DNA of 64,000 bases from Pseudodesulfovibrio sp. 5S69 (GTDB taxonomy: Bacteria > Desulfobacterota > Desulfovibrionia > Desulfovibrionales > Desulfovibrionaceae), in NCBI RefSeq assembly GCF_037094465.1, contig NZ_CP146609.1, positions 744,001-808,000 on the forward strand, given 5' to 3'. A program made the position numbers and the translations under genes. The first letter of the stretch is position 1; each line of letters starts with the position of its first letter. Of the stretch, positions 18,124 to 26,751 are shown piece after piece. The notes under the pieces are model-generated. The model saw only the letters and a program-made list of their open reading frames with translations, did not search any database and was not told the origin of the DNA.

Positions 18124-19107
18124 ATGGAAGCACCACAGAAAAACCTCGCACTGGACCTGGTCCGTGTCACTGAAGCCGCCGCCCTGGCCTGCGCCCGCTG
18201 GCTCGGCAAGGGCGACAAGATCGCCGCCGACCAGGCGGCCGTCGACGCCATGAGGCTGTGCTTCAACACCCTGGAGATCGAAGGCCAGATCAAGATCGGC
18301 GAAGGCGAGAAGGACGACGCCCCCATGCTCTACGCCGGGGAGAAGCTCGGCCTGGGCTCCGGCCCCAAGGTGGACATCGCCGTGGACCCGCTGGAGGGCA
18401 CCAACCTGCTGGCCAACGGCCGGCCCAACGCCATCTCCGTGGTCGGCGTGGCCCCGGCCGGCGCCATGTTCGATCCGGGCCCGAGCTTCTACATGCAGAA
18501 GCTGGTCGTCCCGGCCCACGCCAAGGACGTGGTCGACATCGAGGCCCCCACCGGCCACAACCTGAAGCTCATCGCCCGCGCCCTGGACAAGGATGTGGAC
18601 GATCTGGTGGTCTTCGTCCTGGACAAGCCGCGCCACAAGAAGCTGATCTCCGAGATCCGCGAGGCGGGCGCGCGCATTCAACTGCACACCGACGGCGACA
18701 TCACCGGTTCGCTCATGGCCATCGACCCGCGCTGCGAGGTGGACGTCATGATGGGCACCGGCGGCACCCCCGAGGGCGTGCTCTCGGCCATCGCCATCCG
18801 CATCATGGGCGGCGAGATGTTCGCCAAACTCGATCCCCAGAAGCAGAAGGAAAAGAACAACCTGGCCGAGTTCGGCATGGACATCCGCCGGGTCCTGACC
18901 GTGGGCGACCTGGTCAAGTCCGACGACCTGTTCTTCGCGGCCACCGGCATCTCCGGCGGCACCTTCCTCAAGGGCGTGACCTACCACGGCCACGGCGCCG
19001 AGACCTCGTCCCTGGTCATGCGCGGCAAGACCGGGACCATCCGCTACGTGGAGGCCATCCACAACTGGGATACCCTGATGCGCTTCTCGGCCGTCGAGTA
19101 CGACTAG
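18124..19107 (+). CDS. glpX: Class II fructose-1,6-bisphosphatase (GlpX type)
   Basis: A 327-residue metal-dependent phosphatase for gluconeogenesis. Characteristic motifs are DQAAVDAMR, GEGEKDDAPMLYAGEKLG, the metal-binding DPLEGTNLLANG and the MGTGGTPEGVLSAIAIR loop. It starts nine bases after the tkt stop. With rpiB and tkt it supplies hexose and pentose phosphates. A strong terminator follows. Confidence 0.95.
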   Translation: MEAPQKNLALDLVRVTEAAALACARWLGKGDKIAADQAAVDAMRLCFNTLEIEGQIKIGEGEKDDAPMLYAGEKLGLGSGPKVDIAVDPLEGTNLLANGRPNAISVVGVAPAGAMFDPGPSFYMQKLVVPAHAKDVVDIEAPTGHNLKLIARALDKDVDDLVVFVLDKPRHKKLISEIREAGARIQLHTDGDITGSLMAIDPRCEVDVMMGTGGTPEGVLSAIAIRIMGGEMFAKLDPQKQKEKNNLAEFGMDIRRVLTVGDLVKSDDLFFAATGISGGTFLKGVTYHGHGAETSSLVMRGKTGTIRYVEAIHNWDTLMRFSAVEYD

Positions 19108-19126
19108 GCCGATCTTCGCAACGACT

Positions 19127-19166
19127 TCAAAAGGCCGGTTCCCACAGTGGGGACCGGCCTTTTTAT
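19127..19166 (+). terminator. Rho-independent terminator after glpX
   Basis: GGCCGGTTCCCA and TGGGGACCGGCC form a 12-bp stem (one G-T pair) around a CAG loop, followed by TTTTT. It ends the rpiB-tkt-glpX operon. Confidence 0.93.
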
Positions 19167-19299
19167 GGCGATCCATCACGCTGCGAGCGCATCGACGGGG
19201 ACGAGGGGCGCACTCTTGTCCGGCGCGGCCAATCCCTTCACGGAAACGTTGAGTCCGCTCCGCTTATTGTGATATGGTTCCCAGTAAGAGGACTCCGCC

Positions 19300-19656
19300 A
19301 TGGACAGGAACAAGCGAAACAGCACCCGCATAGAGGCCGATTTCGAAGCCTATATCACCATCGGCGAGGTGGTCACGCCCGTGTCCACCCGCAATCTCAG
19401 CCTCAAGGGCGCGCTGCTCTACGGCTGCGAGGACTGCGTGGCCGGGACGCCGTGCGAACTGCACCTGCCGCTGTCGCCGGGCATCCGCATCGTGGTCTCG
19501 GGCGAGATCGTGCGTATCAAGGGAAGCTATGCGGCCATGTCCTTCAAGGAGATGGACGAGTTGTCCTTCACCTTTTTGCACCGGCTGGTGACGCTGAATG
19601 CGGACCACCCCGAAGAAGTGGACGAGGAACTCTTGCGGATATTCGAGAAGTTCTGA
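19300..19656 (+). CDS. PilZ domain protein (c-di-GMP receptor)
   Basis: A 118-residue single PilZ domain. The N-terminal basic motif (RNKRNSTRIEADF, an RxxxR-type pattern) and NLSLKG (the D/NxSxxG motif) match the c-di-GMP binding elements. It has no membrane or output domain, so it probably works by protein contact. Monocistronic, with GAGGA before the ATG. A diguanylate cyclase lies 5 kb away. Confidence 0.85.
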   Translation: MDRNKRNSTRIEADFEAYITIGEVVTPVSTRNLSLKGALLYGCEDCVAGTPCELHLPLSPGIRIVVSGEIVRIKGSYAAMSFKEMDELSFTFLHRLVTLNADHPEEVDEELLRIFEKF

Positions 19657-19666
19657 GCCCGCCGGA

Positions 19667-20554
19667 TCAGGCTGCTTCGCGCTCGCGCAGCCGCTCCCGG
19701 ACCCCGCTGCGCCCGAGCAGGAGGATGCCGAAGACGATCAGCGTCCCCCCCCCGATGGTCCACAGGTCCGGGATTTCTCCCAGGAACATCATCCCCCACA
19801 TGGCCGCGAACACGATCTCCAGGGTGGACACCCCGCTGATGCGCGCCGCGGACTCAATGGCGTATCCCTTGGTCATGAAGAACTGGCCCACGTTCATGAA
19901 CAGTCCCACCCCGCAGAGCACCCCCCATTCGGTGAGGGTCGGCGCTACCCAGCCGTCGGCGAAGAGCGGCGAGAGCAGGGAAATGGCGATGGGCGGATAG
20001 AGCATGACCACGGCGGGTCGTTCGGTCTTGGCCAGGACCCGTACGGCCAGGATGGCCCAGGAGGTCAGGAACACGCTGAGCAGTGCGGCCAGCAGCCCCC
20101 AGGTGTCCAGGTCCGGGCTGCCCGCCCCGAACAGGAAGTCGGGCCGGCAGACCAGGGTCACCCCCGTCACGGAGGCCAGGATGGCGGCCACTCCGCCCCT
20201 GGACAGCGTCTCGCCCATGAGCAGCCAGGCCAGCAGGGCCACGGTCACGGGATGGGAGAAGATGAGCACCAATGCGTCGGCCAGGGGCAGGTGCACGATG
20301 GCGTAGAAGTCGGCGAACATGGCCCCGAACCCGAGCAGCCCGCGCGCGGCCAGCAGGAACTTGCGCTTGCCGAACATGCCCGCGCCGGACTTGCGCAGCA
20401 TGATCAGGCACAGGACCACGCCGATGAGCCCTCTGAAGAAGAGGATCTCCATGGTGGGCAACCTGCTCCCGGCCAGTTTGACGAAGAGCGAGCCGAAGGA
20501 GAAGAAGAAGGTGCCGAGCAGCATGAAGCGCATGCCGGGAGTCAGAAAATTCAT
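19667..20554 (-). CDS. EamA-family (DMT) transporter
   Basis: A 295-residue membrane protein with about ten hydrophobic helices in two EamA repeats (starting LLGTFFFSFGSLFVKLAGSRLPTMEILFFRGLIGV and GLLAALLSVFLTSWAILAVRVLAKTE). Such proteins export metabolites or amino acids; the substrate cannot be told. It is convergent with the PilZ gene, 10 bp apart. Confidence 0.85.
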   Translation of the reverse strand: MNFLTPGMRFMLLGTFFFSFGSLFVKLAGSRLPTMEILFFRGLIGVVLCLIMLRKSGAGMFGKRKFLLAARGLLGFGAMFADFYAIVHLPLADALVLIFSHPVTVALLAWLLMGETLSRGGVAAILASVTGVTLVCRPDFLFGAGSPDLDTWGLLAALLSVFLTSWAILAVRVLAKTERPAVVMLYPPIAISLLSPLFADGWVAPTLTEWGVLCGVGLFMNVGQFFMTKGYAIESAARISGVSTLEIVFAAMWGMMFLGEIPDLWTIGGGTLIVFGILLLGRSGVRERLREREAA

Positions 20555-20598
20555 GGGCGGAGACTATGCCTTTCCCTTTCCGAGTCAAGCGGAAAGCG

Positions 20599-21432
20599 CT
20601 ACTGCGCGGCGTCGAGCAGGGGACAGGAACCGGCCAGCTTGCCATAGTGCACCTGCATCATGTGCAACTCGATGTCCTTGATCCGGCCCTCGGCGGCCAT
20701 GTCGTGCAGCACGGCGTCGATTTTGGGCACCAGGTCCGCGTGCCGCCGGTTCAGATAGTGGTACATGGGGTTGACGGCCATGGGCTCGCAGAGCATGCGT
20801 ACGCCGCCCATGTCGATCTTGCCCAGGGTGGGCAGGATGTCGAAGAACTCGGCCAGGGCCACGTCCACCCGCCCGTTTTTGAGCAGGTCGAGCATTTTCT
20901 CGTAGGACGAGACCTGGTGGCAGTTTTCGCCCTGCACCCGGCTCTCCAGGAATTTGTAGCCGTTGCGGATGCACGTCCGGTAGTGGGCGAACTGAGCCCA
21001 CCCCTTGGCCGGATCGATATCCGCGTTCACGGTCAGGACCGCGATGCGGTTGACGTAGATCGGCGTGGGCACCCGGATGAGGTCCGGGTAGCTCTTTTCC
21101 ACCACGCTCACCCGGCCTGCCTCGCCGTCCACCAGCCCGTCGTTGGCCATGAGCAGGGCGCGCTCGGCCGGGTAGCCCTGCAATTCGACCTCGTAGCCGA
21201 GCCGGGCGTAGGCCTCGCTCAGGATGTGGTCGAACAGGTCATGCAGGCCGCCCGCGGGAAAGGTGGAGAAGACCAGTCGATGCTCGATGCCGTGGCGCTC
21301 GGCCCAGGCCCGGTGCGGTGAAAGCAGGAGGGCCAGGCCAGCCAGGGCAAGGCAGGCCAGCACGAGCACCGGTACCCGGCGGAAGGGGGTGCGGCGCCAC
21401 AGGGCGACTGAAGGGGGGGCGGTTTCCAACAT
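20599..21432 (-). CDS. Periplasmic solute-binding-like protein (SBP_bac_3 fold)
   Basis: About 277 residues with an N-terminal hydrophobic signal-anchor (VPVLVLACLALAGLALLLSPHRAWA) and a bilobed binding-protein fold with EAYARLGYEVELQGYPAERALLMANDGLVDGEAGRV and LLKNGRVDVALAEFFDILPTLG. The start is the ATG at 21432; the longer frame begins at a TTG with no ribosome site. No transporter genes are adjacent, so it may be a stand-alone sensor or scavenger protein. Ligand unknown. Confidence 0.7.
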   Translation of the reverse strand: MLETAPPSVALWRRTPFRRVPVLVLACLALAGLALLLSPHRAWAERHGIEHRLVFSTFPAGGLHDLFDHILSEAYARLGYEVELQGYPAERALLMANDGLVDGEAGRVSVVEKSYPDLIRVPTPIYVNRIAVLTVNADIDPAKGWAQFAHYRTCIRNGYKFLESRVQGENCHQVSSYEKMLDLLKNGRVDVALAEFFDILPTLGKIDMGGVRMLCEPMAVNPMYHYLNRRHADLVPKIDAVLHDMAAEGRIKDIELHMMQVHYGKLAGSCPLLDAAQ

Positions 21433-21519
21433 CGTAGGCAACCGTAGCCTCAAATCGCCTCCAGCGGAAGGGGGTTGCGAAATTTTTTGCGCCCTTCGGC
21501 GGGCCGGTCAGGGAGGCGC

Positions 21520-22338
21520 CTACAGGCCGAAGAAACGCCGCGCGTTGTCGCCGGCCATGCGCCAGACGTCCTCCAGGGGACGGCCCTTGATCTGGGCCAC
21601 GCGGCGGGCGGTGAACACGGACAGCGCCGGGTGGTTGCGCTTGCCCCGCCACGGCTCGGGCGCGAGGTAGGGACAGTCGGTCTCAACGAGCAGCCGCTCG
21701 AAGGGGATGCGCGCCACGGCGGCCTGCACGTCGTCGGAATTCTTGCGGAAGGTCACCGGGCCGGGGATGGAGATGTGCCAGCCGTTGGCCACCATCCGCT
21801 CGGCCAGGCCGATGCCTGCGCCGAAACAGTGCCACAGCAGCGGGTAGTCCCTGAATCCCTCGGCTTCGAGGATGTCCACGGTGTCGTCGTTGGCGTCGCG
21901 CGAGTGGATGACGATGGGCAGGGAGAGTTCGCGGGCCAGGCTTATCTGGCGGACGAAGGCGTCTTTTTGCACGTCGTGGGGTACGCGCTCCCAATAGTAG
22001 TCCAGGCCGATCTCGCCCACGCCCTTGAGGCGCGGGTCCGCCCGGAACTGGGCGCGCATCCGTTCCAGCGCCGCGTCGGTCAACAGGTCCGCGTCGTTGG
22101 GGTGCACGCCCATGATGAAGCTGACCTCCGGGTGGGCGTCGAACAGCCTGCGCCCGCGTTCATAGGCGTCCGGCCCGAGGAAGACGTTGACGATGCGGCT
22201 CACGCCCGAATCCAGGGCGCGGCGGATGATCTCCTCGCGGTCGTCGTCGAAGTCCTCCAGGTCCAGGTGGGCGTGGGAGTCCACCCCCACCGGCGGCAGG
22301 TTCAGGGATTCGGGTTCGGGTCGCTTGGTCTTTCCCAT
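21520..22338 (-). CDS. tatD: TatD-family metal-dependent hydrolase
   Basis: A 272-residue TIM-barrel hydrolase. Metal ligands appear in VDSHAHLDLEDFD, GEIGLDYYW, IHSRDA, WHCFGAG and the C-terminal VETDCPYLAPEPWRG. Family members are DNases or D-aminoacyl-tRNA hydrolases. It starts 10 bp after the glycosyltransferase gene on the same strand, so the two are probably co-transcribed. Confidence 0.9.
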   Translation of the reverse strand: MGKTKRPEPESLNLPPVGVDSHAHLDLEDFDDDREEIIRRALDSGVSRIVNVFLGPDAYERGRRLFDAHPEVSFIMGVHPNDADLLTDAALERMRAQFRADPRLKGVGEIGLDYYWERVPHDVQKDAFVRQISLARELSLPIVIHSRDANDDTVDILEAEGFRDYPLLWHCFGAGIGLAERMVANGWHISIPGPVTFRKNSDDVQAAVARIPFERLLVETDCPYLAPEPWRGKRNHPALSVFTARRVAQIKGRPLEDVWRMAGDNARRFFGL

Positions 22339-22348
22339 CGGTCCGCGC

Positions 22349-23335
22349 TCACAGTTGTTCCCACAGGTCGAGGATGGCCGTCTTCTGCGCTTCGAGGGAG
22401 TAGGCGTTGGCGGTCTTCTGGCCCGCGGCCAGGGCGACCATCAAGGACGGGTCCCGTTCCTGGAAGAGGGTCATGGCTTCACCCAGGCAGAGGGCCGCGT
22501 CGAGCACGTCGCTGTCCGCGCACCACAGGCCGTTGCCCTTCCATGGGACCTTGCGCAGGGGAATCCACGGGGTGTAGCGCGGCTTCTCCTTCACCTGGCG
22601 CATGTAGTCCCAGCCGCCGAATCCGGCGAAGCCCACGGGCAGGCAGCCGCAGGCCATGGCTTCGAGCGGCGGCAGGGGGCATCCTTCGGGAAAGCCGGTG
22701 GCCAGGAAGATGTGCGCCGTGCGCAGAGTCTCGGCCACGCCGTGGGCGTCCATCCCGTCTATGGGCATCCAGTTGACCTGGTGCGCGCCGCAGCGGTGCT
22801 CGTGGATGGCCTTGATCTGCTCCACCAGGGCCTTGTTCTTGCGCGGCATGAAGGCCACGTTCACCCGCCCGCCGGGTTTGGACTCGGGCGCGTGGAAGAT
22901 GGACCGGTCGATGCCGGGGCGCAGGATCGGGGCGTCCTTGCAGGTGGTCTCCTTGATGAATTGGGAGACCGGGTCGGACACGGCCAGGAATTCCACGGGC
23001 AGGCTGTGCCAGTCCACGCCCTCGGGCATGGACGAAAAGAGGTAGGCCCAGTTCTGGACGTAGCTGAAACAGTGGGCGTTGGCGTACAGCCCCGGCGCCA
23101 GGGCGTTGATCCACCCCTCGGGGACCACCCAGGCGTCGGATTCCCTGAGTTTCAGGGACTGCCATTCCAGCACCGGGGCGGCGTCGGCCAGCCCCTGGGG
23201 CCGCCAGCCTCCCCGTTCCCGGGCCACGAGAAACGCCTCGTGACCGGATTGGTGAAGGATGTCGGCCAACTGCCGAAGCACGGTGACGCCCCCGGTCGGT
23301 TTGGAGACCGGCGGCAGGAAGATGTAAGTTCGCAT
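22349..23335 (-). CDS. Glycosyltransferase (GT4-like)
   Basis: About 328 residues. The N-terminal domain has the glycine-rich PPVSKPTGGVTVLRQLADIL and the C-terminal nucleotide-sugar domain has GFPEGCPLPPLEAMACGCLPVGF, an EX7E pattern of retaining GT-B enzymes. The start is the ATG at 23335 (MRTYIFLPPVSK); the longer frame from 23374 reads through a region that looks non-coding. The acceptor is unknown; cell-surface glycan is likely. Confidence 0.8.
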   Translation of the reverse strand: MRTYIFLPPVSKPTGGVTVLRQLADILHQSGHEAFLVARERGGWRPQGLADAAPVLEWQSLKLRESDAWVVPEGWINALAPGLYANAHCFSYVQNWAYLFSSMPEGVDWHSLPVEFLAVSDPVSQFIKETTCKDAPILRPGIDRSIFHAPESKPGGRVNVAFMPRKNKALVEQIKAIHEHRCGAHQVNWMPIDGMDAHGVAETLRTAHIFLATGFPEGCPLPPLEAMACGCLPVGFAGFGGWDYMRQVKEKPRYTPWIPLRKVPWKGNGLWCADSDVLDAALCLGEAMTLFQERDPSLMVALAAGQKTANAYSLEAQKTAILDLWEQL

Positions 23336-23551
23336 GGTCGCTTTCTGTGAACCACAAACGGGCATGTTTGGCAAGGAGAGGCTGCGGGGCGGGTGTGCAA
23401 TGGGGAGGCCCGCCCCGCAGGGAGGGAAGGAGTTTTACTTCCGTGCTGGCTGAATATGTTCTACCCGCCCTTCGGGCGGTGCGCCCGTCGATTCCATCAC
23501 GACCGGGCGACAATCGCGCAACGTCGGCGTGCCGGGAGACCCGGCGTCAAT

Positions 23552-23590
23552 AAAAAAAACTCCCGGCGAACACAGGGCTCGCCGGGGAGT
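23552..23590 (-). terminator. Rho-independent terminator after the PhoB-type regulator
   Basis: Minus strand ACTCCCCGGCGA and TCGCCGGGAGT pair around a 9-nt loop and are followed by a run of about eight T residues. It lies 23 bp after the stop at 23614. Confidence 0.92.
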
Positions 23591-23613
23591 CGGTCATGGG
23601 CAACGGGTGCCGG

Positions 23614-24300
23614 CTAGGCCTTGAAGCGGTAACCCACGCCCCGGATGGTCTCGATCCAGGGAGCGTAGGGGCCGAGCTTCTGGCGCAGCCTGCGTACGTG
23701 GGTGTCCACGGTGCGGGAGTAGCCCTCGAAGTGGGTGTCCCAGACCGTGTCGAGCAGATTGTCGCGGGTCTGGACCTTGCCCGCGCCGGACACGAGCACG
23801 GTCAGGAGCTTGAACTCCGTGGCCGTGAGGGCCGTCTCCTCGCCGTCGATGGTGATCTGGTGCGCCTCGAAGTCGATGCGCAACCCCTCGCGCTCCCAGA
23901 GCTTGGGGGCGTTGGGTTCGGGCGCGCCGTAGCGGCGCAGGATGGCCTTGATGCGCAGGACCAGTTCGCGCGGGGAAAAGGGCTTGACCACATAGTCGTC
24001 GGCCCCGAGTTCCAGGCCCACGATCTTGTCGACCTCCTCGCCCTTGGCGGTGAGCATGATGACCGGGATGCGGGCCGTGGCCGGGTCGGCCTTGAGTTGG
24101 CGGCAGACCTCCAGGCCGTCGGTGCCGGGCATCATCAGGTCGAGGAGCATGATGTCCGGCTTGAAGGCATGGGCCAGGTTGAGGCCGAGCTGGCCGTCCT
24201 CGGCGGCGGCCACGTCGAACCCGGCGGCGGTGAGGTTGTATTTCAGCAGTTCACGCGTGTCTCTGTGGTCTTCGACCACCAGGATTTTCTGGGCTGACAC
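23614..24300 (-). CDS. OmpR/PhoB-family response regulator
   Basis: A 228-residue regulator: receiver domain (about 1-120) with VVEDHRDT, phospho-acceptor in LLDLMMPG and K in VVKPFSPREL, then a winged-helix domain (about 135-228) with TATEFKLLTVLVSGAGKVQTRDNLLDTVW and the terminal RGVGYRF. The start is GTG at 24300 because AAAGGAG lies six bases upstream; the longer frame from 24351 has no such site. The sequence is PhoB-like, so phosphate control is possible. No kinase gene is adjacent. Confidence 0.9.
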   Translation of the reverse strand: MSAQKILVVEDHRDTRELLKYNLTAAGFDVAAAEDGQLGLNLAHAFKPDIMLLDLMMPGTDGLEVCRQLKADPATARIPVIMLTAKGEEVDKIVGLELGADDYVVKPFSPRELVLRIKAILRRYGAPEPNAPKLWEREGLRIDFEAHQITIDGEETALTATEFKLLTVLVSGAGKVQTRDNLLDTVWDTHFEGYSRTVDTHVRRLRQKLGPYAPWIETIRGVGYRFKA

Positions 24301-24556
24301 TGTTGGCTCCTTTCGGTGTGATGGGACTGCTATACCCCATGTCTGTAACAATCAGTGTTACATATGGGCAACAATTTCGCAACTTGGCATCCCTGCGGCA
24401 TCGTTTCGGAAACGACTGCGGGCCGGGAATCGACCGTCTATCCAAGCCGTTGAAATCATGTGCCAACAATCTCGTACGCGGGCATAAAGGGGATCGCCCG
24501 GGCGGCCGATAAGTAGGCATCGTCCGGAACCATCAAGCATCATCGGAGCACGCCGC

Positions 24557-24772
24557 ATGTATTATCACGGATTCGACAAGAAGTTTCCCTCGGGCAGCAA
24601 GTACTGGACCCTGTACGACGACCAGCTCATCGGCATGCTCTTCTCCAAGATCGTGAACAAGACCGTGAGCGTGGAGTCGGACACCGCGAGCCGGGAGGGC
24701 ATGGTGGACGAGATGGTCCAGAACCTCTTCGACCTCTGCTTCTACATCAACAAGGATTTTCACGACTGCTAG
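24557..24772 (+). CDS. Small conserved-looking protein, unknown function
   Basis: A 71-residue protein with an ATG preceded by CGGAGC and followed by a good terminator, so it is a real single-gene unit. It is aromatic-rich and soluble (MYYHGFDKKFPSGSKYWTLY, ending NLFDLCFYINKDFHDC). I recognise no domain. Confidence 0.7.
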   Translation: MYYHGFDKKFPSGSKYWTLYDDQLIGMLFSKIVNKTVSVESDTASREGMVDEMVQNLFDLCFYINKDFHDC

Positions 24773-24799
24773 CCGCAGCCCCGCCGAACATGTTTGAAG

Positions 24800-24822
24800 A
24801 GCCCGGTTCTCCGGGCTTTTTC
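24800..24822 (+). terminator. Rho-independent terminator after the 71-residue gene
   Basis: AGCCCGG, TTCT, CCGGGCT and a TTTTTC tail: a perfect 7-bp stem with tetraloop. Confidence 0.9.
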
Positions 24823-24921
24823 TATTTTCGGCGGGGTAACAATTGACTCCGGTGCGGACTTGAGCAAAAGTCTGGATTGTCGAAATAGTCTTTGCGATAT
24901 CCTGAGCCGGAGGGCCCGCCC

Positions 24922-26109
24922 ATGCACATGCAATCCAAACTGACCGCGAGCTTCGCCGCCATCGGCATCATCGCCTGCCTGACCGCCGTGTTCATCGCCC
25001 GGGACATGATCCGGAGCGAGTTCGGGGACTATGTGTTGCAACGGGAATTTTCGCTGTTCCGCGCCGACTTGGCGGAGTATGCCGCCCGGTACGGCGGCCT
25101 GGATCGGGCCATGCACATGGCCCCGTTCAGCACCTTCGCCGCGCCCGCCGAGGAGACCCGGCGGTGGCAGGGCCAGCCGTTCCGTTTTCTGGTCATGGAC
25201 CAGGCCGGGACCGTCCTGTTCCCCGCGGGCGGGTACAAGGCCGGGGAAACCGTGCCCGGCGAGGTCCTGGCCGGGGCCGAGCCCGTGACCGTGGACGGCA
25301 AGGTGGTGGCCCTGGCCGCGCATACCGGGCTGCGGCGGATGGCGGCGGGCGACGCGGCCTTTCTGGGCATGGCCGATTCGTCCCTGGCCATCGGCGCGGC
25401 GTGCGGGGCCGGGCTCGCCGTGCTCCTGGCGCTGGCCCTCGGGTGGCGGCAGTCCGCCCCGGCCCGCAAGGTGATCCGGAACGTCCGCACGCTGTGCAGC
25501 GGGGGCGGCGAAGGCACCTGCATCGAGGTGCCCGTGGACGAGGACATGGGCGAACTGGCCGAGGCCTACAACGCCATGAGCGAGGAGCTGTCCCGCTGCC
25601 GCTTCGAATTGAGCGAGCTGTCCGTGCTCGACCCCCAGACCAGCCTGTACAACCGCCGCCATTTCGACGAGCAAGCCCGCCAGTTTTTCGAGAACGCCAA
25701 GCGGTATGAGCAGCCCATGTCCGTCGTGATGGGCGACCTGGACCATTTCCGCGCCCTGAACGAGAGTTTTTCCCGCGAGGTGGGGGACATGGTCCTGGAA
25801 AAGGTGGCCGAGCTGTTCACCCGGAACACCCGCAAGAGCGACGTGGTCGCCCGCTACGGGGGCGAGGAGTTCGTGGTCCTGTTCACCAACACCGCCCGCG
25901 ACAAGGCGGCCATCGCCTGCGAGAACATCCGCCGCGTCGTGGAGGAATATCCCTGGGAGGAGTTCCATCCCGGCCTGAAGGTCACCCTGTCCATGGGGCT
26001 GGCCGACAACGCGGACCTGGGCAGCGCCGCGTCCATGGTCGCCCGCGCCGACCAGTACCTGTCCGCGGCCAAGGCCGGCGGCCGGAACCGCCTGGCCGGG
26101 GCCGAGTAG
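24922..26109 (+). CDS. Membrane-bound diguanylate cyclase (GGDEF)
   Basis: A 395-residue protein: membrane helix (about 8-28), an extracytoplasmic region of about 130 residues, a second helix (GAACGAGLAVLLALALGW), a short HAMP-like linker, then a GGDEF domain (about 230-390). The active site is ARYGGEEFVVLF, with the product-inhibition motif RKSD five residues before it and GDLDHFRALNE for metal. It should make c-di-GMP from two GTP. The start is the ATG at 24922 with GGAGG eight bases upstream. The Gly-His usually found in GHxxGD is replaced (SREVGD). Confidence 0.87.
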   Translation: MHMQSKLTASFAAIGIIACLTAVFIARDMIRSEFGDYVLQREFSLFRADLAEYAARYGGLDRAMHMAPFSTFAAPAEETRRWQGQPFRFLVMDQAGTVLFPAGGYKAGETVPGEVLAGAEPVTVDGKVVALAAHTGLRRMAAGDAAFLGMADSSLAIGAACGAGLAVLLALALGWRQSAPARKVIRNVRTLCSGGGEGTCIEVPVDEDMGELAEAYNAMSEELSRCRFELSELSVLDPQTSLYNRRHFDEQARQFFENAKRYEQPMSVVMGDLDHFRALNESFSREVGDMVLEKVAELFTRNTRKSDVVARYGGEEFVVLFTNTARDKAAIACENIRRVVEEYPWEEFHPGLKVTLSMGLADNADLGSAASMVARADQYLSAAKAGGRNRLAGAE

Positions 26110-26243
26110 GACCGATCGGCCGTCACCGCCCACGCTGGCTCCGCCACGGATTGGAGCGGGAAGAGATGCCCGTCTTCAATGCCGGTGCAGGATGTTCAAG
26201 CGTCGGGAAAAGAAGAAATTTCCTTTAACACACTGAGAGATAT

Positions 26244-26690
26244 ATGCCGCATGCCATGCCGGATGGAATCAACGTATTGTTTGTCGCCGGGTTCGGCCCC
26301 ATTGTGACCGACCAGGAGAAGAGCGAACAGCTTTTTAAGGATATCCTGGGCCTGCCGCTGGTCTCGATCGAAGGGTATGCGGGCTACCTGTATTCCGCGG
26401 ACATCCAGGGAGTGAAGCACTTTGCGCTGTGGCCGCTGGACAAGGCGGCGCTCTCCTGCTTCGGCAAGCCCGAATGGCCGGAGGACGTGCCCGTGCCCCA
26501 GGCGTGGCTCGAGATCGATGTCGCCGACATCGAATCCGCGACGAAAATCCTGGAAGCGCACGGATATGACCTTCTGACGCGCTTGCGGGAAGAGCCCTGG
26601 GGGCAGACCGTCACGCGTTTCCTCAGCCCGGAAGGCATTCTTCTCGCCGTTACCCATACACCCTTTTTGAGGGACGAGGAAACGGACTAG
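26244..26690 (+). CDS. VOC-family (glyoxalase-like) protein
   Basis: A 148-residue protein with the paired beta-alpha-beta-beta-beta modules of the vicinal oxygen chelate fold (AGFGPIVTDQEKSEQLFKDILGLPL... and WLEIDVADIESATKILEAHGYDLLTRLREEPWGQTVTRFLSPEGILLAV). Members bind metals for lyase or dioxygenase chemistry or serve as resistance proteins. The substrate is not visible. It stands alone. Confidence 0.8.
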   Translation: MPHAMPDGINVLFVAGFGPIVTDQEKSEQLFKDILGLPLVSIEGYAGYLYSADIQGVKHFALWPLDKAALSCFGKPEWPEDVPVPQAWLEIDVADIESATKILEAHGYDLLTRLREEPWGQTVTRFLSPEGILLAVTHTPFLRDEETD

Positions 26691-26751
26691 GCACGGCGGA
26701 CGAGCGACCCTCTCCCCGGGGGCGGCAGCCGGTCTTCCGGGCGCGGCGGCG

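Noticed and set aside
16105..19179. A 1024-residue minus-strand frame opposite rpiB-tkt-glpX
   Set aside because: Antisense shadow of three well-conserved enzymes.
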